A stretch of DNA of 64,000 bases from Arthrobacter sp. MA-N2 (GCF_000517125.1 NZ_KI912155.1:2654034-2718033); one strand, 5' to 3'; numbered from the stretch's first letter, positions 10,605-19,789 are shown. Notes: generated from the letters alone by a model not told the origin. A program made the numbers and translations.

Positions 10605-10644
10605 ACACAGATGCCAGGCAGAGCGATCTGCCTGGCATCTGTGT
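10605..10644 (+). terminator. 18-bp perfect hairpin after sepF
   Basis: Eight bases after the sepF stop, ACACAGATGCCAGGCAGA (10605-10622) pairs perfectly with TCTGCCTGGCATCTGTGT (10627-10644) around a GCGA tetraloop. There is no long T run afterwards, which is common for actinobacterial terminators. It may instead stabilise the 3' end of the upstream message. Confidence 0.75.
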
Positions 10645-10697
10645 TGCAATAGAGGGACTGACCGAAAAGTGGCGAACTAGGAGATCTGAGCTAACCC

Positions 10698-10985
10698 GTG
10701 GGCATAGTTTTCGGCCTTATCTACATTGCATTGCTGCTGTTCCTGGTCACCCTCATCGTTAGGCTCGTCTTTGATCTGGTGCAGATGTTTGCTCGCCAGT
10801 GGAGGCCCCGAGGCGCTGCGCTCGTCACCGCGCACGTGGTTTATTCCGTGACTGATCCGCCCCTGAAACGGATTCGCCGGCTCATTCCACCCCTGCAGCT
10901 TGGAGGAGTGTCGCTTGATCTGGCATTTCTGATCGTGTTTATCATCGTCAGCATCGCGATGGGATTCGTCTGGACGCTGGCGTAG
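10698..10985 (+). CDS. YggT family membrane protein
   Basis: A small integral membrane protein of unknown molecular role that is often encoded between sepF and divIVA and is implicated in division or osmotic adaptation. 95 aa. Two hydrophobic helices (about residues 2-27 and 72-94) flank a polar segment with the family motif VYSVTDPPLKRIRRLIPP. The GTG at 10698 is the first usable start; AGGAGATC about 12 nt upstream is a distant ribosome site. It is separated from sepF by a strong hairpin, so it may have its own promoter. Confidence 0.9.
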   Translation: MGIVFGLIYIALLLFLVTLIVRLVFDLVQMFARQWRPRGAALVTAHVVYSVTDPPLKRIRRLIPPLQLGGVSLDLAFLIVFIIVSIAMGFVWTLA

Positions 10986-11150
10986 CTTTTCCGTAGTGCA
11001 TGTTCCGACGATCTGTTTTCTTCGGCCCGTGGGCTGCAATCCTTCGAGCCAACACATGGTGTTGAATTGGGGGAATCAGATGATATTTAGGTACCGTAGT
11101 TTTGAACGGCCGGAAGGCCTACTGACTAACTAGACCAACGAGGTGACCAG

Positions 11151-11834
11151 ATGGCTTTGACGCCAGAAGACGTTGTCAACAAGCGCTTTCAGCCGACCAA
11201 GTTCCGCGAAGGCTACGACCAGGACGAGGTCGACGACTTTCTCGACGAAATCGTCGTCGAGCTGAGGCGTTTGAACCAAGAGAACGACGAGCTGCGCAAG
11301 AAGCTCGCCGAAGGCGGAAACCCGGTTCCTGCCAGTGCAGTATCGGCACCCGTGATCGAAAAGGTGCCCGCGCCGGTGAAGGCCGACAAGGACGCCCAGG
11401 CCAAGGCGGAAGCCGAAGCCAAGGCAGTCGAAGCTGACAAGAAGAAGGAACCGGCGCCCGTCGCTCCGGCCCCCGCTCCAGTCGCTTCTGTCGGCTCTCC
11501 TTCTGCTGAGTCCGCAGCGGGCCTGCTCGCCATGGCGCAGCAGATGCACGACAAGCACGTCGCTGATGGTGAGCAGCAGAAGGAAAAGATCATTGCCGAG
11601 GCACAGATCGAAGCTTCCACCCTCGTCAACGACGCGCAGGACAAGTCCCGCAAGATCCTCGGTGCTCTCGAGCAGCAGCGCTCGGTTCTGGAACGCAAGG
11701 TGGAGCAGCTCCGCGGCTTCGAGCGTGACTACCGTTCCCGCCTGAAGGCATACATCGAAGGCCAGCTGCGTGACTTGGATGCCCGCGGCTCGGTTGCGGC
11801 TCCTGAGGTCGGCGAAGCCGCTGCAGAGGTCTAG
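11151..11834 (+). CDS. divIVA: DivIVA/Wag31-type polar growth scaffold
   Basis: DivIVA marks curved membrane at poles and septa and recruits the cell elongation machinery in actinobacteria. 227 aa. The membrane-binding N-terminus MALTPEDVVNKRFQPTKFRE is followed by GYDQDEVDDFLDEIV and the first coiled coil (about 28-60). An Ala/Pro/Lys-rich linker (about 65-125) leads to a second long coiled coil (about 125-210) containing QQKEKIIAEAQ. ATG with GAGGTGA just upstream. The 165-nt gap before it includes TTGAAT (11062-11067) and TACCGT (11092-11097), but I could not pair them convincingly as a promoter. Confidence 0.95.
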   Translation: MALTPEDVVNKRFQPTKFREGYDQDEVDDFLDEIVVELRRLNQENDELRKKLAEGGNPVPASAVSAPVIEKVPAPVKADKDAQAKAEAEAKAVEADKKKEPAPVAPAPAPVASVGSPSAESAAGLLAMAQQMHDKHVADGEQQKEKIIAEAQIEASTLVNDAQDKSRKILGALEQQRSVLERKVEQLRGFERDYRSRLKAYIEGQLRDLDARGSVAAPEVGEAAAEV

Positions 11835-11845
11835 CAAGTATTCTG

Positions 11846-11882
11846 AAAGCCGGTGGCTGGGGATTCCTCGGCCACCGGCTTT
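11846..11882 (+). terminator. Hairpin after divIVA
   Basis: AAAGCCGGTGGC (11846-11857) pairs with GCCACCGGCTTT (11871-11882), giving a 12-bp stem and 13-nt loop, 12 nt after the divIVA stop. The downstream run is short (TTTCG). It separates divIVA from lspA, whose start is 46 nt further on. Confidence 0.72.
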
Positions 11883-11927
11883 CGCCTGTTAAGGCGTGAA
11901 AAGCCACGGTTACCGAATGAAAGTACT

Positions 11928-12524
11928 ATGAGCGACGAACAAATTGACGGCACCACGGAGCCGGTCCGCATCAAAACCCACATCTGGCGTCCCGCACTGC
12001 TTTGGGTCTTTGCAGGCTTCGCCGTGTTCGCGTATGCCTTCGACCAACTGACAAAACTCTGGGTCACCAGCACCATGGTCGAAGGTGAACGGATCCCCGT
12101 CCTTCCGCCGCTCCTGCACTGGTACTACATCCGTAACTCCGGTGCTGCGTTCTCGATCGGTGAAAACGTCACGTGGGTCTTTACGATCATTATGGCGGCC
12201 GTTTCGGTGGTGATTTTGTTCCAATTGCGTCGATTGGGGTCGGCCTGGTGGGCACTTGCCCTCGGCCTCCTGCTAGGTGGCGCGCTCGGAAACCTCACGG
12301 ACCGGCTTTTCCGTGAGCCTTCTTTCGCCATGGGCCACGTGGTGGACTTCATTCAATTTCCCAATTTCGCGATCTTCAACATCGCAGACTCAGCAGTGGT
12401 TTCCGGCGTCGCGATCATCTGCCTTCTGACTCTGCGCGGGATTGGGCTCGATGGCTCCCGGCAGCACGCCGCCCGGCCTCGAACCGGCATGCCCAGGACC
12501 GACGAGGATCCCGGCGATGTCTGA
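11928..12524 (+). CDS. lspA: Prolipoprotein signal peptidase LspA
   Basis: LspA cleaves the signal peptide from diacylglyceryl-modified prolipoproteins in the membrane. 198 aa, a little longer than usual owing to a 20-residue N-terminal and a 25-residue C-terminal polar extension. Four membrane helices are visible. Family motifs are [25 protein letters not shown] and [20 protein letters not shown], with the catalytic Asp pair in the NLTD and NIAD segments. I took the ATG at 11928 (MSDEQID). A longer frame would begin inside the divIVA terminator. Overlaps rluD by 8 nt. Confidence 0.95.
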   Translation: MSDEQIDGTTEPVRIKTHIWRPALLWVFAGFAVFAYAFDQLTKLWVTSTMVEGERIPVLPPLLHWYYIRNSGAAFSIGENVTWVFTIIMAAVSVVILFQLRRLGSAWWALALGLLLGGALGNLTDRLFREPSFAMGHVVDFIQFPNFAIFNIADSAVVSGVAIICLLTLRGIGLDGSRQHAARPRTGMPRTDEDPGDV

Positions 12525-13443
12525 GCAATTCGTGGTGCCCGAAGAGCTGGACGGCGTCAGGGCGGACGCAGGCGTGGCCAAGCTCATGGATATCTCCCGT
12601 TCCGCGGCTGCCTTGCTGATCGCCGAGGGCAACGTGACCGTCTCAGCCAGTGCGGTGGGCAAATCGGCGAAGCTCGTCGCCGGGTCCGTCCTGGAAGTCA
12701 CTGTTCCCGAACGCCGGGATCCCTTGGAAATCGTGGAGGAAGTCGTGGAAGGCCTGAATATCTTGTTGGACGATGACGAGTTTGTTGTCATCGACAAGCC
12801 AGTTGGTGTGGCGGCGCACCCGTCACCGGGTTGGGTCGGCCCCACTGTGGTCGGGGGCCTCGCCGGTGCCGGATACCGGATCTCCACGTCCGGAGCGCCC
12901 GAGCGGGCCGGCATCGTCCACCGCCTCGACGTCGGAACTTCCGGCGTCATGGTAGTGGCGAAGACGGAGCACGCTTACACGGTGCTCAAGCGGGCTTTTA
13001 AGGAACGCACCGTGGACAAGGTGTACCACGCAGTGGTCCAAGGGCTGCCGGATCCGCTGGAGGGCACCATCGACGCGCCCATCGGGCGCCATCCCGGGCA
13101 TGACTGGCGTTTCGCGGTGATCGAGGATGGCCGTCCGTCCGTAACGCACTACGAAGTCCTCGAAGCCTATGGCAAGGCGAGCCTCGTGGAAATTCACCTT
13201 GAGACTGGCCGGACACACCAGATCCGCGTGCATTTCTCGGCCCTCCGGCATCCCTGCGCGGGTGATCTGACCTATGGCGCGGATCCACGGTTGGCCGCGA
13301 ACCTGGGGCTGACCCGGCAGTGGCTGCATGCGCGCCAGCTTGGCTTCACCCACCCCCGCTCGGGTGAATGGGTGGAAGTCACCAGCCAGTACCCGGCGGA
13401 CCTGCAGTATGCGCTGGAGCTTCTTGAAAGCGGCAACGCGTAG
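12517..13443 (+). CDS. rluD: RluD-type ribosomal large subunit pseudouridine synthase
   Basis: RluA/RluD-family enzymes convert uridines to pseudouridine in 23S rRNA helix 69. 308 aa. An N-terminal S4 RNA-binding domain (about residues 8-75, with [17 protein letters not shown]) precedes the catalytic domain, whose signature [18 protein letters not shown] holds the catalytic Asp in HRLD. Further motifs are [12 protein letters not shown] and [11 protein letters not shown]. The ATG at 12517 overlaps the lspA stop by 8 nt, the usual lspA-rluD pairing. Exact target uridines cannot be told from sequence. Confidence 0.93.
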   Translation: MSEQFVVPEELDGVRADAGVAKLMDISRSAAALLIAEGNVTVSASAVGKSAKLVAGSVLEVTVPERRDPLEIVEEVVEGLNILLDDDEFVVIDKPVGVAAHPSPGWVGPTVVGGLAGAGYRISTSGAPERAGIVHRLDVGTSGVMVVAKTEHAYTVLKRAFKERTVDKVYHAVVQGLPDPLEGTIDAPIGRHPGHDWRFAVIEDGRPSVTHYEVLEAYGKASLVEIHLETGRTHQIRVHFSALRHPCAGDLTYGADPRLAANLGLTRQWLHARQLGFTHPRSGEWVEVTSQYPADLQYALELLESGNA

Positions 13444-13492
13444 CCGGATTCGTGCTTCAGGCGTGCCACTCCAACCTCGCGACCCCTGCCGG

Positions 13493-13498
13493 TAGACT
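13493..13498 (+). promoter_or_regulatory. -10 element for leaderless dnaE
   Basis: TAGACT ends 6 nt before the second of two consecutive GTG codons (13505) and 3 nt before the first (13502). There is no Shine-Dalgarno in the interval. Transcription would begin at or next to the GTG at 13505, which favours that codon as the start. Confidence 0.6.
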
Positions 13499-13504
13499 GT
13501 CGTG

Positions 13505-16500
13505 GTGACTTCCAGCAATGACTCGTTCGTCCATCTGCACACCCACACCGAATACTCCATGCTGGATGGTGCGGCCCGTCTCACCGAGTTGTTCGATGAG
13601 ACGGAGCGGCTCGGGATGCCTGCGCTTGCCACCACGGACCATGGTTACCTGTTTGGCGCCTTCGATTTCTGGAAGAAGGCCACGGACAAAGGCATCAAGC
13701 CGATCATCGGCGTCGAGGCCTATGTCACGCCGGGCACGGCGCGAGGCGACAAGGAGCGCGTTCGCTGGGGCGAGGAAAGCCAGCGGAAGGACGACATTTC
13801 CGGTGGTGGCGCCTACACCCATATGACCCTGCTGAGCTACAACAACGTCGGCATGCGCAATCTATTCCGGGCATCGTCGATTGCCTCCCTCGACTCGGTG
13901 TTCGGTAAATGGCCCCGTTTGGACCGCGAGCTGCTGAACACGTATTCCGAAGGCTTGATCGCCACCACGGGCTGCCCTTCGGGCGAAGTCCAGACCCGGC
14001 TCCGGCTAGGGCAATACCGGGAGGCCCTGGCCGCGGCCTCCGAGTTCCGTGACATCTTCGGTGCGGAAAACTATTTCTGCGAACTGATGGACCACGGACT
14101 GGACATCGAACGGCGGGTCACTGGCGATCTGCTGCGCCTGGCCAAGGAACTGAAGCTTCCGCTCGTGGCCACCAACGACCTCCACTACACGCATGAGCAT
14201 GACGCCAAGGCCCACGAGGCTTTGTTGGCGATCCAGTCGGGCTCCACCCTGCTCGAGCCCACCTATGACAATGGCGGCTCCCGATTCGCTTTCTCCGGAA
14301 GCGGCTACTACTTGAAGTCCCCGCAGGAGATGCGCGAGCTGTTCCGAGACCATCCCGAGGCCTGCGACAACACTTTGTTGATCGCGGAGCGCTGCGAAGT
14401 GTCCTTCAACACGGGCGCAAACTACATGCCCCGCTTCCCGTGCCCGCCAGGCGAGGACGAGACGTCCTGGCTGGTCAAGGAGGTAGCCACGGGACTTGAT
14501 TACCGATACCCCCAAGGCGTCCCGGACAAGGTGCGCAAGCAAGCCGACTATGAGCTCGACGTCATCACGTCCATGGGATTCCCGGGCTACTTCCTCGTCG
14601 TGGCCGACTTCATCAACTGGGCCAAGAACAACGGGATCAGGGTGGGCCCGGGCCGTGGTTCCGGTGCGGGCTCCATGGTGGCGTATGCGATGCGCATCAC
14701 GGACCTCGACCCGCTGGAACATGGCCTGATCTTCGAGCGGTTCCTCAACCCGGATCGCGTGTCCATGCCCGACTTCGACGTCGACTTCGATGATCGCCGC
14801 CGCTCCGAAGTCATCGACTACGTCACCCGGAAGTATGGCGACGAGCGCGTGGCGATGATTGTCACCTACGGCACCATCAAGACCAAGCAAGCGCTCAAGG
14901 ACTCCTCCCGCGTGCTGGGTTACCCGTTCAGCATGGGCGAACAGCTCACCAAGGCCCTGCCGCCGGCCGTGATGGCCAAGGACATCCCGCTTGCGGACAT
15001 CCAGAACCCGGAAGCCAAGCGCTACGGCGAGGCCGGAGACTTCCGCCAGCTCATCAGCACGGACCCCGAAGCGGCCAAGGTCTTCGAGACCGCCCTGGGC
15101 ATCGAAGGACTGAAACGCCAATGGGGCGTACACGCCGCCGGGGTCATTATGTCCTCGGACCCCATCATCGACGTCATTCCCGTCATGCGCCGTATCCAGG
15201 ACGGCCAGGTCATCACCCAGTTCGACTACCCGACGTCCGAGGGCCTCGGGCTGATCAAGATGGACTTCCTCGGTCTGAGGAACCTGACGATCATTTCCGA
15301 CGCCCTGGAAAACATCAAGATGAACCGCGGAGTCGACCTCGATCTCGAGAACCTGGCGTTGGACGACGCGGCGTCGTACGAGCTGCTGGCGCGTGGCGAC
15401 ACTTTGGGTGTGTTCCAGCTCGACGGCGGACCCATGCGGTCGCTGCTCAAGCTCATGAAGCCTGACAACTTCGAAGACATCTCCGCCGTGTTGGCGTTGT
15501 ACCGGCCGGGCCCCATGGGCGCCAATGCCCACACGGACTACGCCCTCCGGAAGAACAAGATCCAAGAGGTCATCCCCATCCATCCGGAGCTCGCCGAGCC
15601 CCTGCAGGAAATCCTTGGCGGAACGTACGGCCTGATCGTGTACCAGGAGCAGGTCATGGCCGTGGCCCAGAAGCTGGCCGGCTACTCACTGGGCCAAGCC
15701 GACATCCTGCGCCGTGCCATGGGCAAAAAGAAGAAATCCGAACTGGATAAGCAGTTTGCTGGTTTCTCCCAAGGCATGCAGGACAACGGCTACTCCATGG
15801 CTGCCGTCAAAACCCTGTGGGACATCCTGCTTCCGTTCTCCGATTATGCGTTCAATAAGGCGCACTCGGCCGCGTACGGGGTCATCTCCTACTGGACTGC
15901 TTACCTGAAGGCCCACTACGCTCCCGAATACATGGCTGCTTTGCTTACTTCCGTGGGCGATGACAAGGACAAATCGGCCATCTACCTCAATGAATGCAGG
16001 CGCATGGGCATCACTGTCCTGCCGCCCGACGTCAACGAGTCAAGCCTCAACTTCACCCCTGTGGGAACTGACATCCGCTTCGGAATGGGGGCCATCCGCA
16101 ATGTTGGCGTCAACGTCGTGGAGGCCATGGTGGCGGCCCGTGCGAGCGAAGGCGCCTACACCACCTTCAAGGACTTCCTCATGAAGGTTCCGGCGGTGGT
16201 CTGCAACAAGCGCACTATCGAGTCCCTTATCAAGGCCGGTGCTTTCGACTCCCTGGGCCATCACCGCCGTGCGTTGGCCATGGTCCACGAAGAAGCGATC
16301 GACTCCGTCATCACACTCAAACGGAACGAAGCGATTGGCCAGTTCGATCTGTTTGCCGGCTTCGAGGACCAGGAACCCGAGGCCTCCCTGAGCACGGAGA
16401 TCCCGGACCTGCCGGAATGGGAAAAGAAGGACAAGCTTGCCTTCGAGCGCGACATGCTTGGGCTCTATGTCTCGGACCACCCGTTGCAAGGGCTTGAAGG

Positions 16501-17062
16501 CGTCTTGAGCCAGCACGCCGAGCAGTCGATCACCTCGATCCTGGGCGAAGACGGACCGCACGACGGCGCCATCGTCACCATTGCCGGCATGATCACGTCC
16601 CTCAGCCGCAGGATCGCCAAGGCAAGCGGCAACGCCTACGCGCGGGCCGAGATCGAAGACCTCGGTGCATCCATCGAGGTCATGTTCTTCGGCCAGGTCT
16701 ACGGCCCGATTGCCTCGGTGCTGGCGGAGGACTTGATCGTGGTAGTCAAGGGCCGTTTGCAACGGCGCGACGACGGTGCGGTCACTTTGAACTGCATGGA
16801 GCTCTCAGTTCCGGACTTGAGTGAAAGTACCAACGGTCCGCTGGTCATTACGATGCCCACCTACAAGGCAACTGAGGCTGTTGTCACCGATCTTCGCGAC
16901 GTTTTGAACACCCACCGGGGAAACTCCGAGGTCAGGCTTCATCTGCAGGGTGACTCCAAAGTGGAGGTCATGGGCCTGCCGGTGCACCTGCGCGTGAATC
17001 CCACGCCGTCGCTGTTCGGTGACCTCAAGGTTCTCCTCGGTCCGACCTGCCTGGACAGCTGA
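13505..17062 (+). CDS. dnaE: DNA polymerase III alpha subunit DnaE
   Basis: The replicative C-family polymerase. 1185 aa, normal for DnaE1. An N-terminal PHP domain starts at FVHLHTHTEYSMLDGA and includes TTDHGYL and the metal-site histidines. The polymerase core has GPGRGSGAGSMVAYAMRITD and the catalytic acidic motif PDFDVDFDD (about residues 421-429). The tandem helix-hairpin-helix and OB domain follow, with the OB fold near IVTIAGMITSLSRRIAK. GTG GTG occurs at the beginning; I chose the second GTG because an upstream TAGACT places a leaderless transcript there. The gap from rluD is 61 nt. It converges on the flavin reductase with a 10-nt gap. Confidence 0.96.
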   Translation: MTSSNDSFVHLHTHTEYSMLDGAARLTELFDETERLGMPALATTDHGYLFGAFDFWKKATDKGIKPIIGVEAYVTPGTARGDKERVRWGEESQRKDDISGGGAYTHMTLLSYNNVGMRNLFRASSIASLDSVFGKWPRLDRELLNTYSEGLIATTGCPSGEVQTRLRLGQYREALAAASEFRDIFGAENYFCELMDHGLDIERRVTGDLLRLAKELKLPLVATNDLHYTHEHDAKAHEALLAIQSGSTLLEPTYDNGGSRFAFSGSGYYLKSPQEMRELFRDHPEACDNTLLIAERCEVSFNTGANYMPRFPCPPGEDETSWLVKEVATGLDYRYPQGVPDKVRKQADYELDVITSMGFPGYFLVVADFINWAKNNGIRVGPGRGSGAGSMVAYAMRITDLDPLEHGLIFERFLNPDRVSMPDFDVDFDDRRRSEVIDYVTRKYGDERVAMIVTYGTIKTKQALKDSSRVLGYPFSMGEQLTKALPPAVMAKDIPLADIQNPEAKRYGEAGDFRQLISTDPEAAKVFETALGIEGLKRQWGVHAAGVIMSSDPIIDVIPVMRRIQDGQVITQFDYPTSEGLGLIKMDFLGLRNLTIISDALENIKMNRGVDLDLENLALDDAASYELLARGDTLGVFQLDGGPMRSLLKLMKPDNFEDISAVLALYRPGPMGANAHTDYALRKNKIQEVIPIHPELAEPLQEILGGTYGLIVYQEQVMAVAQKLAGYSLGQADILRRAMGKKKKSELDKQFAGFSQGMQDNGYSMAAVKTLWDILLPFSDYAFNKAHSAAYGVISYWTAYLKAHYAPEYMAALLTSVGDDKDKSAIYLNECRRMGITVLPPDVNESSLNFTPVGTDIRFGMGAIRNVGVNVVEAMVAARASEGAYTTFKDFLMKVPAVVCNKRTIESLIKAGAFDSLGHHRRALAMVHEEAIDSVITLKRNEAIGQFDLFAGFEDQEPEASLSTEIPDLPEWEKKDKLAFERDMLGLYVSDHPLQGLEGVLSQHAEQSITSILGEDGPHDGAIVTIAGMITSLSRRIAKASGNAYARAEIEDLGASIEVMFFGQVYGPIASVLAEDLIVVVKGRLQRRDDGAVTLNCMELSVPDLSESTNGPLVITMPTYKATEAVVTDLRDVLNTHRGNSEVRLHLQGDSKVEVMGLPVHLRVNPTPSLFGDLKVLLGPTCLDS

Positions 17063-17072
17063 TCCCCGCGAG

Positions 17073-17573
17073 TCAGATTTCGTAGTCGAGCGGAACGGGC
17101 TGTCCGTAGGCGCCGGAGTGGTACAGCAGGGGCGTATCGTCGTCGCCCACCAGGCCGTCGATGACTTCGACAACCACGATCGCGTTGTTTTCGAAGGAAA
17201 GCCGCATCTGGATCTTGCCGATCAGCCAACCTGGCACGTTCTTCAGGAGGGGAACATCGAAGGGTCCCGGTTCCCAGTGATCGCCCTCGAACCGTTCCTG
17301 GGTGCGGGCGAAACGGTCCGCAAGTGCCTGGTTCTCGAGACCGAGCATATGCAAGCCGATATATGTCGAATTCGCAATCGCCGGCCAGGAACTGGAACTG
17401 CGGGACATATTGAACGTGAATCGGGGCGGCTCCGCGGACAACGAAGCGACTGAGGTCGCGGTGAAGCCGAACGGCTTTCCGTTGAGGTTGGCGGTGATGA
17501 TGGCAACACCGGCGGCATGCCGACGGAACATTTGCTTGAACGTTGCTTCGAAAGCCGGTTTGTCCGACGACAC
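17073..17573 (-). CDS. Flavin reductase family protein
   Basis: 166 aa, matching the FMN-binding split-barrel flavin reductases that supply reduced FMN to monooxygenases. Supporting motifs are RRHAAGVAIITANLNGKPFGFTATSVASLS, PPRFTFNMS and the C-terminal LLYHSGAYG with a histidine, as in the HpaC type. GTG start (17571-17573) with AGGAG 10 nt upstream. Converges on dnaE and is divergent from the membrane protein at 17690. No partner oxygenase is nearby, so the physiological acceptor is unknown. Confidence 0.85.
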   Translation of the reverse strand: MSSDKPAFEATFKQMFRRHAAGVAIITANLNGKPFGFTATSVASLSAEPPRFTFNMSRSSSSWPAIANSTYIGLHMLGLENQALADRFARTQERFEGDHWEPGPFDVPLLKNVPGWLIGKIQMRLSFENNAIVVVEVIDGLVGDDDTPLLYHSGAYGQPVPLDYEI

Positions 17574-17676
17574 TTTGCTCGATCTCCTGATGAAGTACTA
17601 GTAATAAAGCTGATGGGTTCAGCGTATTCCGCGGCCCGCCAGGGAGCTTACTTGTGGAGCTTTCAGGAAGGTTTGT

Positions 17677-17682
17677 TAATGT
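17677..17682 (+). promoter_or_regulatory. -10 element for leaderless membrane-protein gene
   Basis: TAATGT ends 7 nt before the ATG at 17690. AGGAAGG lies about 20 nt from the ATG, too far to act as a ribosome site, so leaderless translation is the better reading. Confidence 0.5.
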
Positions 17683-17689
17683 TTGTGTC

Positions 17690-18238
17690 ATGACCAAGCC
17701 AACATCGAATGTTCTCGACTCCGCCCCTGTGACAGGCGCCGGTGCGGATACGGAAACGCGGGCACCAAGATGGTGGCTATGGCTCGCCGTACCCGTTGCT
17801 TCGGGCATAGGGCTCGGCCTCGTTTGGTGGGTGTTGGCCCCGGGCGGCCTTAATGTCATCTCTGGAAATCCCGCCCTCGCGGATCCCTCTGCCTCTGCAG
17901 GCCGGTTTCCGCGGGATGTGGTCTTGGCCGGGATTTTCCTGCTTGCAGGCTGCTTCACGGCCATCCTCCTCGACAGCAAGGCGCAGAAGCCAGGTCAGGG
18001 CATCCGTACCTTCCTGGCGGTTCTCGGCGGCGCCGCAGGCGCCCTGGTGGCCTGGCAGGTGGGCCTCTTGGCCGCGCAGTGGTGGGGTCCCGTTTCCAGC
18101 GACGCGGCAAACGGATTCTCTTTGCGGTCGATGGCGGCGCTCTTGCTGTGGCCCGGAGCGATCGCCCTCGTGACTTTCTTCCTGACTCTTTTCGGCTTGA
18201 TGGGACGCCAGCCGGAGGCACAGCCGCTCGACCCGTAA
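17690..18238 (+). CDS. Predicted four-helix membrane protein of unknown function
   Basis: 182 aa. A short polar N-terminus (about 1-27) is followed by hydrophobic segments near residues 28-48, 73-93, 107-130 and 148-170. The loop after helix 1 is glycine/proline-rich and would be outside the cell; the C-terminus is short and polar. No catalytic motif was recognised. It may belong to an actinobacterial DUF family such as DUF2567, but this is a guess. Start at ATG 17690, fixed by a -10 element 7 nt upstream. Its stop codon forms part of the hisD -10 element. Confidence 0.7.
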   Translation: MTKPTSNVLDSAPVTGAGADTETRAPRWWLWLAVPVASGIGLGLVWWVLAPGGLNVISGNPALADPSASAGRFPRDVVLAGIFLLAGCFTAILLDSKAQKPGQGIRTFLAVLGGAAGALVAWQVGLLAAQWWGPVSSDAANGFSLRSMAALLLWPGAIALVTFFLTLFGLMGRQPEAQPLDP

Positions 18239-18241
18239 AAT
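18236..18241 (+). promoter_or_regulatory. -10 element for leaderless hisD, overlapping the upstream stop codon
   Basis: TAAAAT begins with the TAA stop of the preceding gene (18236-18238) and ends 6 nt before the hisD GTG. There is no Shine-Dalgarno between them. Confidence 0.6.
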
Positions 18242-18247
18242 GATCTG

Positions 18248-19621
18248 GTGACCATTTTTCCGGAGAATCCTGCCGACACCGCCGCCCTGCCCGTGGACTT
18301 TCGCCGCATTGACTTGCGCGGACGGTCCCTCACGTTGGCCGAACTGCGCGCCACGGTGCCCCGGGCGAAGCATCAAACCATGGCGGACGCCGAGCAAAAG
18401 GTCCTTGACATCATTGCTGCCGTCCGCGCCCGGGGCTTTGAAGCGCTGGGCGAGTTGGCCCTGGCGTTCGACGGCGTGGAACAATCCCACCCGCGGGTGC
18501 CGGCCGCGGCTCTCGCCGAGGCTCTTGAAAATCTGGACCCGGCGGTCCGTGCGGCTCTGGAGGAATCCATCAGCCGTGCCCGGCGTTTCGCCGACGCCCA
18601 GCGGCCCGCGAACATCGACGTGGAACTGGGGGACGGCGCCGTCGTCAGTCAGAATTGGGTGCCGGTGGGCCGGGTGGGGTTGTATGTGCCTGGCGGGCTC
18701 GCCGTGTACCCGTCTTCGGTGATCATGAACGTGGTTCCGGCGCTGGCTGCCGGAGTCGCTTCGATTGCGTTGGCCTCGCCGCCCCAAAAGGACTTCGGCG
18801 GCTTGCCCCACCCCACCATCCTCGCCGCGGCCGCTTTGCTCGGAATCGACGAGGTCTACGCCATCGGTGGCGCTCAAGCGATCGTCTCTTTTGCGTATGG
18901 GATCCCGGGTGTTAGAGACGAGCAGCCCATCGAGCCAGTGGACGTTGTGACCGGCCCCGGAAACATCTTCGTGGCCACCGCCAAGCGCCTGGTGAAAGGC
19001 GTCGTGGGGATCGACTCCGAGGCCGGGACCACGGAGATCGCCATTTTGGCTGATGCTTCGGCCCGCCCGGCGCTCGTGGCCGCGGACCTTATCAGTCAGG
19101 CCGAGCACGACCCCAAGGCGGCGTCGGTCTTGATCACCGATTCTGAGGAACTTGCGTCGGCGGTTCAGCGGGAGCTCGAGTTTCAGGCCGGAACCACGAA
19201 GCACGGGGAACGAGTCAGCACGGCGTTGTCGGGGCCGCAATCAGGCGTGGTGCTGGTTGATGACCTTGAGCAAGGCATTGCGGTCTGCGATGCCTACGCA
19301 GCAGAGCACCTGGAAGTCATGACGGCGGATGCGCCCGCAGTGGCCGCAAGGATCCGCAACGCCGGCGCGATTTTCGTGGGGGACTACAGCCCTGTCAGCT
19401 TGGGGGACTACTGCGCGGGCTCCAACCATGTGTTGCCTACGAGCGGTACCGCAGCCTTCTCCTCCGGGCTGAACGTGACAACTTTCCTGCGGGCCATCCA
19501 GGTCATCAGCTACAACAAGGTCGCGTTGGAACAGGTCAGCAAACACATTGTGAGTCTTGCCGACGCCGAGGACCTTCCGGGCCACGGCGACGCCGTCAAG
19601 ATCCGGTTCGCTGGCGCCTAG
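18248..19621 (+). CDS. hisD: Histidinol dehydrogenase
   Basis: HisD performs the last two NAD-dependent oxidations of histidine synthesis, from L-histidinol to L-histidine. 457 aa. Characteristic segments are [76 protein letters not shown] with the His that helps coordinate zinc, and AEHLEVMT. The C-terminal [11 protein letters not shown] is also conserved. GTG start. No other his gene follows in this window; the next gene is nrdR. It is probably transcribed from its own leaderless promoter. Confidence 0.96.
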   Translation: MTIFPENPADTAALPVDFRRIDLRGRSLTLAELRATVPRAKHQTMADAEQKVLDIIAAVRARGFEALGELALAFDGVEQSHPRVPAAALAEALENLDPAVRAALEESISRARRFADAQRPANIDVELGDGAVVSQNWVPVGRVGLYVPGGLAVYPSSVIMNVVPALAAGVASIALASPPQKDFGGLPHPTILAAAALLGIDEVYAIGGAQAIVSFAYGIPGVRDEQPIEPVDVVTGPGNIFVATAKRLVKGVVGIDSEAGTTEIAILADASARPALVAADLISQAEHDPKAASVLITDSEELASAVQRELEFQAGTTKHGERVSTALSGPQSGVVLVDDLEQGIAVCDAYAAEHLEVMTADAPAVAARIRNAGAIFVGDYSPVSLGDYCAGSNHVLPTSGTAAFSSGLNVTTFLRAIQVISYNKVALEQVSKHIVSLADAEDLPGHGDAVKIRFAGA

Positions 19622-19661
19622 ACCACTACATGTATGGGTGCGCACTACTACATATAGTAGT
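19622..19661 (+). promoter_or_regulatory. Two NrdR-box-like palindromes before nrdR
   Basis: Site 1 is ACCACTACATGTATGGGT (19622-19639). Site 2 has arms ACTACTA (19644-19650) and TAGTAGT (19655-19661) around CATA. Centres are 22 bp apart, two helical turns. Both resemble the AC-rich, AT-centred NrdR box found in front of ribonucleotide reductase operons and sometimes of nrdR itself. Site 2 overlaps a possible -10, TATAGT (19653-19658). A second promoter option is TTGTCA (19669-19674) with TAAACT (19693-19698), spacer 18. Confidence 0.5.
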
Positions 19662-19698
19662 TACATTCTTGTCATTAGGCCTGATGTAGCCGTAAACT

Positions 19699-19725
19699 GG
19701 TGCCGGAAGTCAAACTTCCGGCACC
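19699..19725 (+). terminator. 12-bp perfect hairpin between hisD and nrdR
   Basis: GGTGCCGGAAGT (19699-19710) and ACTTCCGGCACC (19714-19725) pair perfectly around CAA, followed by TTTGCGTT. It could end hisD transcription or act as an attenuator in a long nrdR leader if nrdR starts near 19665. Confidence 0.6.
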
Positions 19726-19789
19726 TTTGCGTTCCCGGCCGCTCCTGGCGCGGGGGCGGCGGGCCGGAACCGAGCAGGGGAGGTCCAGC

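Noticed and set aside
11853..11927. N-terminal extension of LspA from the ATG at 11853
   Set aside because: It would begin inside the divIVA terminator stem and adds a non-conserved basic stretch. The ATG at 11928 fits the family.
14006..15583. 525-codon open frame antisense to dnaE
   Set aside because: Antisense to catalytic parts of dnaE; the product shows only His/Asp/Val-rich repetitive composition.
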